A DNA stretch of 64,000 nt from positions 2,318,089 through 2,382,088 of the forward strand of contig JAQFVV010000181.1 of NCBI GenBank assembly GCA_028023455.1, read 5' to 3'. The stretch comes from Epiperipatus broadwayi. Lineage: Eukaryota > Onychophora > Udeonychophora > Euonychophora > Peripatidae. Each line of letters opens with the position of its first letter. The first letter of the stretch is position 1. Below are positions 12,401-24,616 of this stretch, one piece after another. The notes under the pieces are model-generated. The model had not been told where the DNA came from. It saw only the letters and a list, made by a program, of their open reading frames with translations, and ran no database searches. Made by a program: the position numbers and the translations under genes.

Positions 12401-14024
12401 CAACAGATATTTGATAAAAGATTATAAATGTGCACCGCTGATTTATATACATGATGATGCAATGTATATATCCTTTTATTTAGAAAGTAATCAGTTCATT
12501 AAACATTACAAGAGAACAGATGCTTGTTTTATCCATTATGGTCTATGGAAATTGAACCAATTTTTATCTTATGTATAAATAATACATCAAGTTTATAAAA
12601 TTATATCAGTAGGTAAACATAATCTTTGTATAGATTTTTTGTTGTTAACATTTAGAATTCATCATTAAAAAGTAGGTAATATACATTTCTAAAGTAAAGA
12701 AACATTCTGATTGTTTTGAAATACTAAAAATTAATTTTGAATTACTTTTCATTTTTATAATAAATTGTCACTCACCTTGACACCCTGTACAGTTTCTGTG
12801 TGAATATTGTTGTTTTTCACCACATCATTTTGTTTAGTTAACTACATACTGTTAAAGTCAATAAAAAGAAAATCATGTAAACAAATTTAGATATGTTAAT
12901 GTTGAAGCTAAAATAAAAAAGAGAGTTTTTTTAGTCAGTTCTATTTATAACTTTTTCGTTGATGTCAATGTAACCATAGTAATACTTTTTATTCACACTT
13001 TAGTCAATTCTAGCCAGCATTCCATAAATAAAAATCTTATTATGCAATAAAAATTAAATATTGTAGAGTTAGTATATACAATAAACATTTATGTCTTATA
13101 ATACAAATACCACTCTTTCATTCTGACATAAATTATACAATTTATAATACATTCTCACTATAATATTCATATATTTTTATACCTATTTTTCCAGTATTTG
13201 AGACATTAGACATTTGATTGTATTGTTTGTAATTTATTATCATGAATGTAGTAACAAAAATACATATAATAACAACAATCAATAATTTTATCATAACTAT
13301 ATGCTTTATTATTCACATATCCACTTTAAAATGAATAAAGTTGACTTACAGACTTCATTAAGACAATTAATAATAAAAAATATGTTAGTATTATTGTTGC
13401 CATAGTAACACAGTTCAGTGCTTCATAGGTTAATATATCTACCATCAAAATCATACAGGAAAGAAAAAATAACTTATGACTGATATTGAAACAGTAAGAT
13501 TTGAATTTGAATCTTAAGTTTCATCTTTTTCTATCATCTCTCACCATCACTTTTATCCTACCTAAATTTAAACTTTTGGTATCAAATTGTGTGTGTAGCA
13601 GTATTAAAAATATATAAACATCTGTCAAATTCACCATAAACGCACACACACTTCAATAACATATTTAAATTGTAAATGAAAATATTTGATATAATTTCAA
13701 ATTTCTCTTTTAGTTATATAATGTTAAATAGTTTTACATATTTATTTTAAGTGATAAACTTTCGTTCATTTATTTCTGGTTTTCAAAAATCTTATTTTAA
13801 ATAATAAATTTTGAAATTCGATTTTAATTTAAAGAAAGGTAAAAATAAATTATAAATCCTCTTTTGAACTTGAAATTTTGCAAGTCATGGTCAGTGAGAG
13901 ACAATGGATTAATTAGAAAATTCCCTAAAAGTTTTAATTGCTACAAAATGTTGAAAAGGTGTAAAACAAATCTTAACAATAGGAAATGTAGCTTTCTGAA
14001 TTAATTAAAAATCTTAAACTCTGA
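9435..14024. other. Long AT-rich stretch, mostly unassigned
   Basis: About 4.6 kb of AT-rich DNA. Apart from the small inverted repeat at 10710-10846 I see no element, RNA gene or coding signature. Open frames at 11165-11422 and 12396-12578 are short, low in G+C and lack any motif. Confidence 0.45.
10710..10846. repeat. Short inverted-repeat element
   Basis: Arms of about 30 bases (AAAGCTTTAGTACATG and its complement, with CTT-GGCGC-type variation) flank about 70 bases of spacer. A further partial copy of the end (TTAAAGCTAAGTTATTAAAA) follows near 10888. It is MITE-like, and no target duplication was identified. Confidence 0.65.
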
Positions 14025-14415
14025 CTAATGCATTGATTCTCCTTGGGGAAAATGGATTGATCTAAAAATAAAATAGATAAAAATAATAGATAAGAAAAAG
14101 AAAGAAAGAAGGACTTTAAAATGGAATGGGTGCTGTGCTCTTGCTTGGTTTGGAGGGTTAGTGAATCCTGATTTTATTCGTATATTGTAAAATGATCGAG
14201 TAGAAAGTGACAGGGATATTCTCCTCCAGAGATGGTTAATCAGATGCCTGAACCTCCACATGTGCCCTTCATAAATTGAATAATAGGAATCTGCTGTCAA
14301 GATAGATGAGGAGCTACTGCTGCTATCAAAATAAACACCATAATCTGAGTGCGGGGAAAGGGATCTACTGCTATAACTAAATGAACAATTTGTGACTGAT
14401 ATGGAACATGAAATT
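14025..14415 (-). other. Candidate exon or chance open frame
   Basis: A minus-strand frame stays open for about 130 codons without a needed start codon. It has unusually mixed composition for this window: a serine run (positions near 14300-14330) followed by EGHMWRFRHLINHLWRR and FTNPPNQARAQHPFHF. The DNA here is richer in G+C than its surroundings, and an AG precedes the frame. The C-terminal part becomes a hydrophobic low-complexity run, so a real exon, if any, would stop near 14110. I recognise no family. Confidence 0.2.
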
Positions 14416-16069
14416 TATCTCCTTATAAAATGGGTACCTGTACCCAAGGTTTTTAGAGTACTCTAAATTCTATTCACAAGCTATAGCTAACTATAAAATT
14501 TGTGTACTTCTAAAATTACTTGTTGGCATATACTTTGTAAATCTTTCTAATAATTTAGCTTACCTAACTCTTGTCTATTTCTTGGGTATGTATTTCTACT
14601 TTTGCATTGTTTTATGTTAATAATAGCATGCCTATAAGATTTCTGACCAGACCCAGCCAATCTTTAAATATAAATCATAATTAAAACGTTTGCCATCTTG
14701 TGTGGTGACCGAATAGTAAATTTATTTTCTATACTTATGTTGACTGGTCAGTTCGAAATTCACCATAATTCTCTAATAAATCATTGACTACATGAAATAA
14801 TGGATGCATGTCCTGCAAATCATATTATTAATATTTTTTTATGTTAGATTACTTTGTTCCAATTAATTTCATATTAATCGACACGCATTCGTTGTCTCAC
14901 TTATTGTAAATGCAGGAGTCTACTACATAGCAGGTGGCAGACATATTAGTTCTTAGACTAACCACCTGAACTTACAAATTCCCTTTTTAAACTTGCTTTG
15001 TAGTTTTAAATAATAAAGTTATTGTATTTTAATAAATCCACTAATTACATTTGTTTGAGAGCAAAATAAGTTATTTATTAAATGTTGATATTGTGAGACC
15101 GAGTCGTAAATTTTAGATTAAATCTTAAAAGTAAATCCGATTTAATATTATGTTAATCAGACATGTGTTACAGTTTGGAGATGCAATAATCCATCTTCGA
15201 GCCTTGGATATTCTGGATCAACAGTAAATGCTGGATCCTAGTCGTCCTATGTAAGTGGACATAATGAATGTTCTGATAGGACTTGATGCCTGTCACACAG
15301 TCAGGAAGTACTTGCCATATGGTCCCTTACACCTGATGATGCTAATGTGACTTCTTTACCTTTGGGCCTATGGCAAATGCCAGCCCATCATTTTAAATTC
15401 ATCCACTGGCTCTGCCATTTTATTGTACTGCTACACTCACATCACAGTTCTAAATGTACTACTTTTTTTTGTAATTAATTTAGCATTCCAAGTATGACTC
15501 CATTTCTACATTATCTGATATGAATTCACTCTCAGATCAATGTTTGCTCATAATTAATTCTTTCTATAAAATAAATCTCTTATTTAATTAAATAAAAATA
15601 TATGTCCGCAGCCACTATTATTATTTCCTAATTTAGACTTGCTCATTGCAAAAGTCATTAAATTCCTGAAGGCATGATTTTAAAAATACTTATCCAAGAA
15701 TTCAGGTAGCTGGATTATGTTAATAAAATAATTGTACTTCATTTGTAAATATAAAAAGGTATCGGAATAATAATGCCACTACTAGAATTTCAGTATGATT
15801 AAATGTTATAATTAAATAATTCCAAACCATATGCCTGCTGTCATATGTTTATTTGTTTGACACACATTCAGAGCACTAACTCTTCGATTATTTAAAATAT
15901 ATAAATGCCTAAAATTAGTGTTATTAGATGTCTAACTCGAAAATAAAGTTTATGAGTCTCTCGCATCTCCCTGATCCCCGTACCTTAAGAAATGTTTAGT
16001 AATGTAGCATCGGATGAGTTGTTCCATAGTGTGTATTGTGTAACTGATAAACCATGTTCAAATTCAGTA
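14416..16069. other. Unassigned sequence
   Basis: Mostly AT-rich. The block 15150-15450 has near-average base composition and looks like an old repeat, but I cannot place it. Two similar blocks (near 14700 and 15092, sharing GACCGA...GTAAATTT) lie about 390 bases apart and may be remnants of a direct repeat. No gene is supported. Confidence 0.35.
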
Positions 16070-16785
16070 CTGTTGGTGATGTGATGTGATGTTCTGTAGC
16101 TTCTTCTTAAATGAAGTTAAGAATCTCTCAGCAATTATACCAAGAAAAACTTGTTAGCTACTTAATTTTACATTCCCCAATCTAATTTTTCTCATATTCT
16201 GCTCCATCACATTTACACAACATAATCTTTGTCAACTCTACAGCCTTTATATCTAAATCCCCCTTATCTTTTTCCAAACCTATCATAAAAACCAATAATA
16301 TACTTTCTGTATAATCACTTTTTTCATATTTATTTTTCCATAACTTCATTATATGTGCCCTTTCTGTTTTCAAGCATTTACATTCAATTAACAAATGTCT
16401 AATATTTCTTATTCCTTCCTTACATAAGTTAAAGACTAAATCACCCATATTTTTCCATTTACATGTATATTCTCATGTTGCTAAATATTCTGTTCGAGCC
16501 GTAAACAATAAACTACTTTCCTTACTATTATCATAAATTAACTCACACCTAATATTCTGTTCATTTCTATATATATTTAAACTTTTTTACTCTCCAAACT
16601 AGTTCTCCATTTCTCTAACTCCCTATTCTTTATTAATAAATCTATTCTTTTATCCCATTCCTTACCACTATAACCCTCAACAATCCTCCTAACACAATCA
16701 TCCCATCTTTTGTACAAATATACAGATATAAATTCTTTATTCAAATCTTTTGCATACTGTATTACCATTCTCACCCATCTTGTTG
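16070..16785 (-). mobile_element. LINE copy A, 5'-truncated 3' end
   Basis: Minus-strand 3' fragment of the same LINE family as 16786-21160. It covers the C-terminal region (AKDLNKEFISVYLYKRW, then IRNIRHLLIECKCL) and a short 3' untranslated part ending in a TCACATCACATCACC-type tail. In the zinc-binding segment the first cysteine of the C-x2-C pair has become Phe (FNLCKEG). Its 5' truncation point coincides with the 3' tail of the longer copy, so the two lie head to tail with no spacer. Confidence 0.85.
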
Positions 16786-17059
16786 GTGATGTGATGTATT
16801 TGGCTTCTCCTTAAACGAAGTCAAGAATACCTCAGCAACTATGCCCAGATAAACCTGTTAGCCACTTTATTTTCCATTCCCCACTCGAAGTCTTCCCATA
16901 TTCTGCCCCATCCCATTTCCACAACATAATCTTTGTCAACTCTATGGCCTTTAAATATAAATCCCCCTTATCTTTTCACAAACCCAGCATAAAAACTACT
17001 AACTCACTTTCTGTATTGTCACTTTGTTCATACCTATTATCCCATTTCAAGCATTTACA

Positions 17060-17668
17060 TTCAATCAACAGATGCCTAATATTTTCTATACCTTCCTTGC
17101 ATAATTTGCATGCTAAATCACCCATAGTTTTCCATTTACATGTACATTCTCTTGTTGCTAAAGATCCCGTTCAAGCCTTAAACAATAAACTACTTTCCTT
17201 ACTATTATCATAAATTAACTCGCTTCCAATATTCTGTTTACTTCTAAATATATATTTACTCTTCTTACCATCCACACTACTTCTCCATCTCTCCAACTCC
17301 CTATTTTTTATTAATGCTTCTATTCTTTTATCCCATTCCTTACCACTATAACACTCAACAATCCTCCTAACACAATCATCCCACTTTTTATACAAGTATA
17401 CCGATATAAATTCTTTATCCAAATCTTTTGCATACCGCATTACCTTTCTCACCCATCTTGTTACCAGCCCTTTACTCATAACCCAATTAAACACTATTTT
17501 GGCTATTCTTTTACTATTCATAAACTGCAATCTACCAAACATTTTCATTTTACTTTTTGCATCTCTCATATAGAAACTTGACCATCCCATTTCTCCTTGA
17601 ATTGCCTCCTTTGCTGTCCACATCTCTGCATCTAATGCATGTCTTCCTACTTCCCTTCGTACTTTTCT
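17060..17668 (-). pseudogene. LINE C-terminal region with CCHC zinc segment
   Basis: A basic region (AKEAIQGEMGWSSFYMRDAK, then WDDCVRRIVECYSGKEW) is followed, after a frameshift near 17170, by ACKLCKEGIENIRHLLIEC: C-x2-C-x8-H-x4-C spacing. A cysteine-histidine cluster at this place is common at the C terminus of non-LTR retrotransposon RT proteins. This copy keeps all four ligands, unlike copy A. Confidence 0.75.
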
Positions 17669-18990
17669 TTAAATAATCTAAAATCCTTTTACTAACATAT
17701 AATGCATCATTACCATATGTTAACCCTGCTACTGCAACTCCCTTCCATACAATTCTAGCTACATCATATTTATTATATGAAAATACTGTTAGTTTCTTTA
17801 CCAAACCTTTTCTTTTCTTTGCTTCATTTACCAATTTTTTCTCCCATTCAACCAAGCAATTTTCCTGATTACATAAGATGATTCCCAAATACCTATATCT
17901 ATCCACCACACTTAACTTTATATCCCCCAATAAAAAAACTACATCCTCTCTTTCCCAGTATTAACCATCATTATATTTGATTTTTCTTCACTAAATTTAA
18001 TCCCCATTTCTTTACCCACCCTTGCATATGTCCTCAACATAATATCCATATCTTCTCTTCTTTCTGCACATAAAAAGATATCATCTGCAAAAAAAAAAGA
18101 CCCGACAAAGTATATACTCCTTTGCCACCTATTAATGGTATTTCTACCCCTCTTCCTAGTCTTTCTATTGCTTTTTCCATTTCACTCAAAAACAACAAAA
18201 ACAAAATCGGTGACATAGGGCATCCTTGCCTTAATCCCACTCCATTTTTAACTTTAACTAATTCTATATCCCCTAATTGGTAAGTATAATAATTATTTTC
18301 ATATAATTTCTTAATAATATTTACTAAAGCTTCATCCATTCCCAAATTGGATAATCTTACCCATAATCTATTTCTATTTACTCTATCATATGCTTTCTCT
18401 ATATCTATAAAACTCATATATAACGATCTACTTGAATTCCTACTCATCTCCATAAGTTGTGTAACAACAAACAAACTATCTCCTATATGCCTATCTGACC
18501 TAAAATTTCCTTGCATTTCCCCCACTAGATTATTCTCTTCCATCCATTTTACAACTCTTCCAGCTATCATATATGCGAAAACTTTATATAAAACTGATGT
18601 TACCGCTATCGGTCTATAATTATTTAACTTTCTATGATCCTTACCCTTTCCTTTAAATAATAATCTTATTCTTGTATTACTCCAACTACCCGGATAAACT
18701 GTCTTCTGTGCCATCTTATTAAAACATGATAATAACTTTGCTTTTGCTCTATGCCCTAAATTCATTACCATCTCTGCTGCCCATCCATCTAAACCTCTCG
18801 CCTTTCCACTTTTCAATCTCTTTCCTGCTTTATTCAATTCATTGTTTGTGAACCTAATATTCCCACTACTAACTGCTTTCATGTTTTCTATCACTAATTC
18901 CTTCACATCTAACATCTTTTCTATATCCATTACATATATATTTAAGATTTTCTCTAGCTCGCCTCTAGAGTTACATTCTATTCCCTCATC
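17640..18990 (-). pseudogene. LINE reverse transcriptase domain
   Basis: Classic LINE RT blocks: ARGLDGWAAEMV, NYRPIAVTSVLYKVF, FIDIEKAYDRVNR (first catalytic Asp) and GLRQGCPMSPILF. The catalytic FADDI box is encoded near 18075-18095, but a run of ten A bases (minus-strand T run) just before it shifts the frame, so no continuous protein crosses the active site. The thumb follows (VDRYRYLGIILCNQ). Another shift lies near 17668. Homopolymer shifts could be real decay or base-calling errors. Confidence 0.9.
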
Positions 18991-20291
18991 ATCTATTAAT
19001 ACTCTCTCTTTCCCCTACATTTCTCCTTTTAAAGTAATTCCAAAATTTTTTATTCCCATCTCTTCCACTTTTATTAATATTCTCCAACAATTTATTATTT
19101 AACTTCATCCTCTCTATATAATTATCCATTTTAACTAGCTTCTTCTTTTCTAAGTACTTTCCCCATTTAGCATTAATATCACTTTCACTTTTTTTATTCT
19201 TAATAGCACACTTATATTCTCTGCATGCTTTTTTCCTCTCTTTTACACTTTTACTAGCTCTCATTTTTATATTCTCAACTAAAACCCTATTTGCCACTTT
19301 TTCTACTTCACCACACCAGTCTTTATACTCACCCCCAACCAACTGCTCCATGGTTTCTTCAACTTTTATTTTATACTCTTCCAACTTATTCTTATCATTC
19401 ACTCTCCATCCACATCTTTCACTATTATTTCTACCTTTATTTCTATCCTCCATCACATTACTAACCATTTCTATTACAATAAAGTTATGATCACTATTAC
19501 ACACTCTCTCTTCATTATCAAACACCTTAATTTTTCGTATTTTATTCATTCCCTCTTTCTCTACCAATACATAATCTATTGTGTGAAATACATTATTCCT
19601 AGACCATGTGTATTGTCCATCATATACATTTGATAAATTTCCAATGCTCAAAATTACTCTTTGACAAAATTCCTTCAAAAACTGACCATTCTTATTATCT
19701 ACATCATCAATTTCTTCAATATGCTCATTCATATCCCCTATAACCATTATTCTCTTCCCCCTTTTCTTTAAAACTCTGTATATCCTTAACTAGGCATTCC
19801 TATATACTATTGTTCCACTCTATTACAGTTTGACTATCTCCAGTGGCAATATACACTACAGCCACCATCCATTCTTGTCTACCCAACCTTATTTCAAACC
19901 ATAAATGTTCTTGACATTTAACAGTATTTAAATTTTTTTTCGATATAACACCTATACCACCACTCCTTTTTTCTTTTTCTTTTCTGTTTATACCCTGCCA
20001 TACTACCTCTTCCAAAATAGGTTCTTCTTCTTCTCTTAGATGAGTTTCCACTACTGCTAATACCTGAAGCCCTTCATTTTCAATTGGTTTATTTAATTGC
20101 AGCCATTTTTCTGGTCTCCTACCACCTTGCATATTCAAAAACCCAATTTTAACAATTTCTTCTTTCCTAACTACTCTTTTATAAATTCTTTTGCTTCCTT
20201 CTTCTCCATTACGTTTATAACAAACTTTCTTACCACTAATCTTACAAAACCATTCCCTCTCCACATCTACACTTATATCTAAATCAACCAT
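18985..20291 (-). pseudogene. LINE APE-type endonuclease domain
   Basis: Motifs appear in the usual order: IGFLNMQGG (Asn block), VVETHL (catalytic Glu), GGIGVIS, a GDMNEHI block (Asp-x-Asn) and SDHNFIVI (catalytic Asp-His). In a live element this domain nicks target DNA for target-primed reverse transcription. The frame shifts near 19798, between VIEWNNSI and the GDMN block, and again near 19010 before the RT. After SDH there is a long lysine-rich linker ending FWNYFKRRN. Confidence 0.85.
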
Positions 20292-20389
20292 CTTTTGCTT
20301 ATTTTTTATATCCCCTCCATTCTTCTTCTTTTTGATAATATTACAATTTAAAACCCCACCTCCTTTTAAAGGTTTCCCGAATTATATTC

Positions 20390-21065
20390 TTTAAATATCA
20401 GACTCCCTAAAACTTCACTTCCTTGTTTTCCTAAGTGCAAACCGTCTTTACTATACAACTCCCTCTTTCCAATAACCAATCCCATACATCCACAAACACA
20501 ACATTATTTCTCTCACACAATTTTTTTACTCTCTCATTTATAGAACATGCCCTATCTAACAAATGCCTCTTATCAAATCTTGGTAATAGTCCCACTACTC
20601 CTACTCTTCCTTTAATCTCTCTCAAATTTCTAATCAATTCTACATACTCATCCATTACTTTCTCTGATGGCTCTAACAAATTATTAGTCCCTATCATTAT
20701 ATATACATCTCTACTACCTTGCTTTCTTTATTTGCCACATCCCTAATTTTTGCTCCAGGCAAACATACTCTAACATACCTGCTTCTATTTTGCCTTGCAA
20801 TTATATCCCCACATTCTCTTATTAATGAATCTGCTATCAATACTGCCTCATAATCTACTTTCTCTACTCCATATTTAACCTTTTCTACCACCTTCTGAAT
20901 TTCCTTATCCATTTTTTCCTTATCATTTCTATTCAATAATTCCTTTATCTCCTCACACTTTGTCTCTAACAATTTTAACTTTACTTCTACATCCTTCATT
21001 TCTTCCTCTATCTTACTTATTCTCTGTCTAACCATCTCCATTGCATTACTACTTCCTTCACCCAT
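20390..21065 (-). pseudogene. LINE ORF1-like: coiled coil plus SGNH esterase
   Basis: The N-terminal 65 or so residues are a charged heptad-like coiled coil (RISKIEEEMKDVEVKLKLLE). Next comes ADSLIRE, the degenerate first SGNH block (G-D-S in active enzymes; here Gly is replaced by Ala), then IGTNNL as the third block, and DGLHL near 20440 as the Asp/His block. A frameshift separates the first block from GTNN near 20700, and another follows near 20435. In CR1-group LINEs this domain is linked to membrane or RNP handling. Catalysis is unlikely here. Confidence 0.75.
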
Positions 21066-21219
21066 ATTTTCTGACCACTAAAACCATACTCTGTCCTATC
21101 TTTTTTAACTACATTTTGCTCCCTCTCCTCTGACTTTCTCTCTAGATTACCTACACTTAAAAACCACAGTTTGGTGATTGAATTCTGCACTATGTTAATG
21201 AAGCATACAAATCTGACTG

Positions 21220-21224
<5 letters not shown>

Positions 21225-21252
<28 letters not shown>
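21225..21252. repeat. (AT)n microsatellite
   Basis: About 28 bases of AT repeat at the junction between the LINE's 5' side and the motif-repeat block that follows. Confidence 0.9.
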
Positions 21253-21255
<3 letters not shown>

Positions 21256-21715
21256 AATGGAACGTACTTGCTGCATTCCATTTAAATTGAAGAAAGAAGG
21301 CCCCAAACATTGGGAAAGCCAAATATAATGGAATGTATCTTTATATATGATCTCAAATGAAAATAAACATATGAACTTTTGTAACAATAATTATTAGTTA
21401 ACCAAGCCCCTAACTTTGATACACCAAATGTAATGAATAATTAAACAAACATATTATGCTGACTACGTTATGGCGTCCAAATGTAATGGAACATACTTTT
21501 ACTCCATTATACAATCATCAGTTAACTGGGACCAACAGTTTATGGTGCCAAATGTAATGGACAATATATCATATAGACATATTATATCTCAAATGTAATG
21601 GAACATCAATATATGAAAAGAAAATAATGCTTCAAACATTGGATGATAAACGTAATGGAATATATATAATCTAAATGAATCCAATTGTTGAGAAAGCCTA
21701 ATATAATAAATTGTA
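21253..21715 (+). repeat. Irregular array of an AAATGTAATGGAACAT motif
   Basis: Eight imperfect copies of a 16-base motif (AAATGTAATGGAACAT) start near 21253, 21321, 21425, 21478, 21549, 21590, 21648 and 21699. Spacings vary from about 41 to 104 bases, and the sequence between motifs is only weakly similar. This is not a normal tandem repeat. It may be a decayed satellite or a clustered binding site. No protein is encoded. Confidence 0.6.
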
Positions 21716-23692
21716 TAATTTAAATGAAGAAAGACAAAATTATTCCAGTTATATTTAAATAAATTGTTTATATGCCCTTCCAACTAACTATACATGAAAT
21801 AAATTTAAAATCATATAGAGCAATGAGATCTATCCTTATAATTTATTTTCAAGATTGATATAACAAACTAATCAAATATATATATCAGAAACAAAGGTAA
21901 TTCTATTAAATCCAATATACACATCTATTATGTAAATTTATGTATATCTAAACATATCAATGAATAATAATATGTGTAAGTAACTTAAAGACTAAATAAT
22001 AAGTGAAATACGAAGTTATCCTCTATTAAATTGTGAATTCAAATAATTTCATAATGACTCTGGCATTAAAAGAAAAATAAGAATAAAATATTAATACTCT
22101 TTCAAATAAATTACAAAGGCATTACTTATAAAACAAATAGTACATCCTTTATTTTATATTATGGTTTAATTTTAGGTAATATCAATGTTTTAAATACAAA
22201 CCCAAATAATAAATATACATATATACTTGCAATAAGCATATATATTAAATATATAAAGACATATCTGTGCTTAACAAGTAGATATCAATATAAATACAAA
22301 TCCATATTTATATTTTTCAGATATTTAAAATAATAAAAAAAAATATTATATACAGCAAATACCTATAAATTATTGTTTTGGTATGCATAAGAATCATTAT
22401 ATAAAGTTAAAAAAAAAAATGGAAATAAATTAATAATAAAACATTTTTTTTTTATAATAAAAATTTACGAATATAAATTTACTTATTAAAATATACATAA
22501 CAACTCATATGCAACCCAAACTTATAAGCCATACTTTAAGATTTTAAATTACTTAAGTGTTAATTTTAACACCTGTTAAACGTTTATTGCTGTTAGAAAA
22601 CAAGACGCTTGAATTGAATATTTATAAAATGTTATATTTTATAATGAAAAATAAAAGTAAACAAAAATATCGATTTCAAAAATATATTTATATATCATTT
22701 ATACATATAAAATTATTGACTACCTTTCAAAGTTCACATGTCCAGTTTTCCTTCAAAAGTCAACTTATTCCCTTGTTTTATTTCTTTATCCATTTAATAT
22801 TAGAATGCATTCTAGTTAAAGTGAAGAAACTATCACGTTAGAGAAAATTGTCAATTCTTGGATGTATGTATATTTTTATCCTTCTAAAATTTCTTTCCTT
22901 GAAAAATAAATAAATAAATTGAAATGTTGAATCCAATATATTAATTTTAGTTACCTCCAGATTATTATTAGATTGATCATTATAGATTCCAGATAGCTAT
23001 GTCAAATTTCGGCTTCAAACGCGATGCAATTTGCTTAGTTTTTTCTTTTTAAACTGCCTTGGAATAAATGAAAGAAAATGATGCAGCCTCTTGGCTGCGA
23101 TATATTTCTATTAGCCTGTCATGATTTATGTATTTACCATAAAAATCTATCTTATTCCAATATTCTGAAGAATGGTAATTTCAAAGAAGCAAAGTACAAC
23201 AAAATTTTATCCTTCAGTTGGTTTTATTACTATCTTAATAATAATTGCTTCCTCTTTTTGTTGTTGCTGTTGTTCCACGTGCTAGCAAATGCTGTTTTGA
23301 AAACCATTGTTACACGTTTTATTTTAAACAATTAACATTAAAAAAAAATAAAAATATCAAGCATATATATAAAAAATATTAAATTGAAAATTTATTTGAC
23401 AGCTTTAAAAATATACATAAATAATAATATTGCATTTTTTTAATAATCACTGCAAATAAAATAATTTTTTTATATAATCAACAATTTATATGTCTTCATT
23501 TATTTATAATAATTAAATATTCATAACGATGTACCATCAACATATAAATAAAATAATAACTTCAAACAATAACTATACCTAATAACCATAAACAATGATA
23601 ATACTTCATATATAAACATCAACTCAAAGAGATTTTTTTTTAATAACAAATGACAATTTTTAAAATATAGATAAACTTATCGATATTTACAA
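21716..23692. other. AT-rich DNA, nothing recognised
   Basis: Open frames at 22557-22841 and 23078-23335 are low-complexity, without domains or supporting splice signals. Poly-A and poly-T runs are frequent. No RNA gene or transposon end was identified. Confidence 0.45.
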
Positions 23693-23765
23693 TATATATC
23701 ACTAGATGGAGCTTACCAATAACTCTAAGCTTGATTAGAGCTATTGGTAAGCTCCATATAGTGAT
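23693..23765. repeat. Hairpin built from an FB4 end
   Basis: ATCACTAGATGGAGCTTACC and its complement face each other around a short centre. The same block (GGTAAGCTCCATCTAGTGAT) ends the FB4 copies downstream, so this is an inverted FB4 terminus. Confidence 0.8.
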
Positions 23766-23805
23766 CATTAAATGCAAGCTTAAAAGCAAGTTACGAAATT
23801 TATGG

Positions 23806-24250
23806 CTTGTTTTATTAATAATTATAAGTGTACCTTTGAAGGTTTTTGTGATGCTATATTACAGAGACTATTACTGTATGGTGAAACTGAGCTGAATTCA
23901 GATCCATATAGCTATCTGGTTTGTAAACCTGGATTTGAAGACATTTATGTGTCTGAAAAGTTCAAGCTTTCAAATTGATAGTAATGTTAGTAATGTGTTT
24001 TATAAGTACTTACTTTTGAGTTAGTATTTTAGATCTAGTTTCTAGAGTCCCAGTATTCCACTGAGGTGAGCCATAAGCTCAAATCGATTGGTCTGAAGAT
24101 AGGGACACTTTCTGATAGAGATTTTGAAATTTTTTCTTTTTCGGCACTTATAAAATAAAGCTTCATTAGAGCTATTGGTAAGCTCCATCTAGTAATCATT
24201 AAATGAAAGCTTAAAAGCAAGTTACAAAATTTATGACTTGTTTTATTAAT
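23806..24250 (+). repeat. FB4 repeat, copy 1
   Basis: The first of two direct copies about 430 bases long, starting near the TTATAAGTGTACCTTTGAAGG block and ending after the GAGCTATTGGTAAGCTCCAT block. The interior carries a hammerhead-like sequence. It shares a CCATATAGCTATCTGG segment with part of the 44.5-kb insertion, which links the families. Confidence 0.8.
24043..24107 (+). ncRNA. Hammerhead-like motif (FB4 copy 1), decayed
   Basis: CTGAGGT (24061-24067), then a helix II GAGC/GCTC with loop CATAA, then AAAT in place of GAAA. Helix I outer strands AGTCCC / GGGAC still pair. Position 9 (A) has become U and G12 is lost, so it should not cleave. Confidence 0.5.
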
Positions 24251-24301
24251 TATTTAAATGAGTTATTTATTTTTATATAGAGCAATGCTTCTGAATTTTA
24301 A

Positions 24302-24616
24302 TAAACTATAATCAGCTTTTTCAAACTAATACACATGTGTTTTATGAATCTTAATAATAAATGAATACTCCCATTTCCAACACAAGATAAAGTCTTTGTA
24401 AAAGACTAGAATGAATCACCTATTCTTTCAATGCAAACGATCTCATTTCCAGTACTTAAGATTTGCCCATACTTAAGTAATTGGGTTGAAAGAATAGGTG
24501 ATTCATTCTATTCTTTCACAAAGACTTTATCTTGTGTTGGAAATGGGAGTATTCATTTATTATTAAGATTCATAAAGCGCATGTGTAGTAGCTGGAAAAA
24601 GCTGATCATTAGTTTA
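24302..24616. repeat. Palindrome between the two FB4 copies
   Basis: Arms of about 130 bases run inward from an AATCAGCTTTTTCAAAC block, through a TAATAATAAATGAATACTCC block, to GAATAGGTGATTCATTCTA near the centre (24430-24485). The outer block resembles the ends of the 26.7-kb and 43.5-kb palindromes (GATCAGCCTTTCAA, GCACATGTG...), so it belongs to the same wider family. No hammerhead core was seen. Confidence 0.85.

Larger units (their letters stand above)
16786..21160 (-). mobile_element. CR1/L2-type LINE, nearly full length but inactivated
   Basis: A non-LTR retrotransposon on the minus strand. In order it shows coiled-coil and SGNH esterase, APE-type endonuclease, reverse transcriptase, a basic C-terminal region and a CCHC zinc segment, then a 3' tail with TCACATCACC. 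An esterase domain combined with an APE endonuclease is characteristic of CR1/L2-group LINEs; the exact clade is my inference. At least six frameshifts, several in homopolymer runs, break the frames. The 5' boundary is uncertain and is placed just before the AT array at 21225. Plus-strand frames across it are shadows. Confidence 0.85.

Noticed and set aside
16944-20746. Plus-strand frames of 60-103 codons across the LINE
   Set aside because: Shadows of the minus-strand LINE frames; hydrophobic and Ser/Phe-rich as expected from reverse reading of Lys/Glu-rich code.
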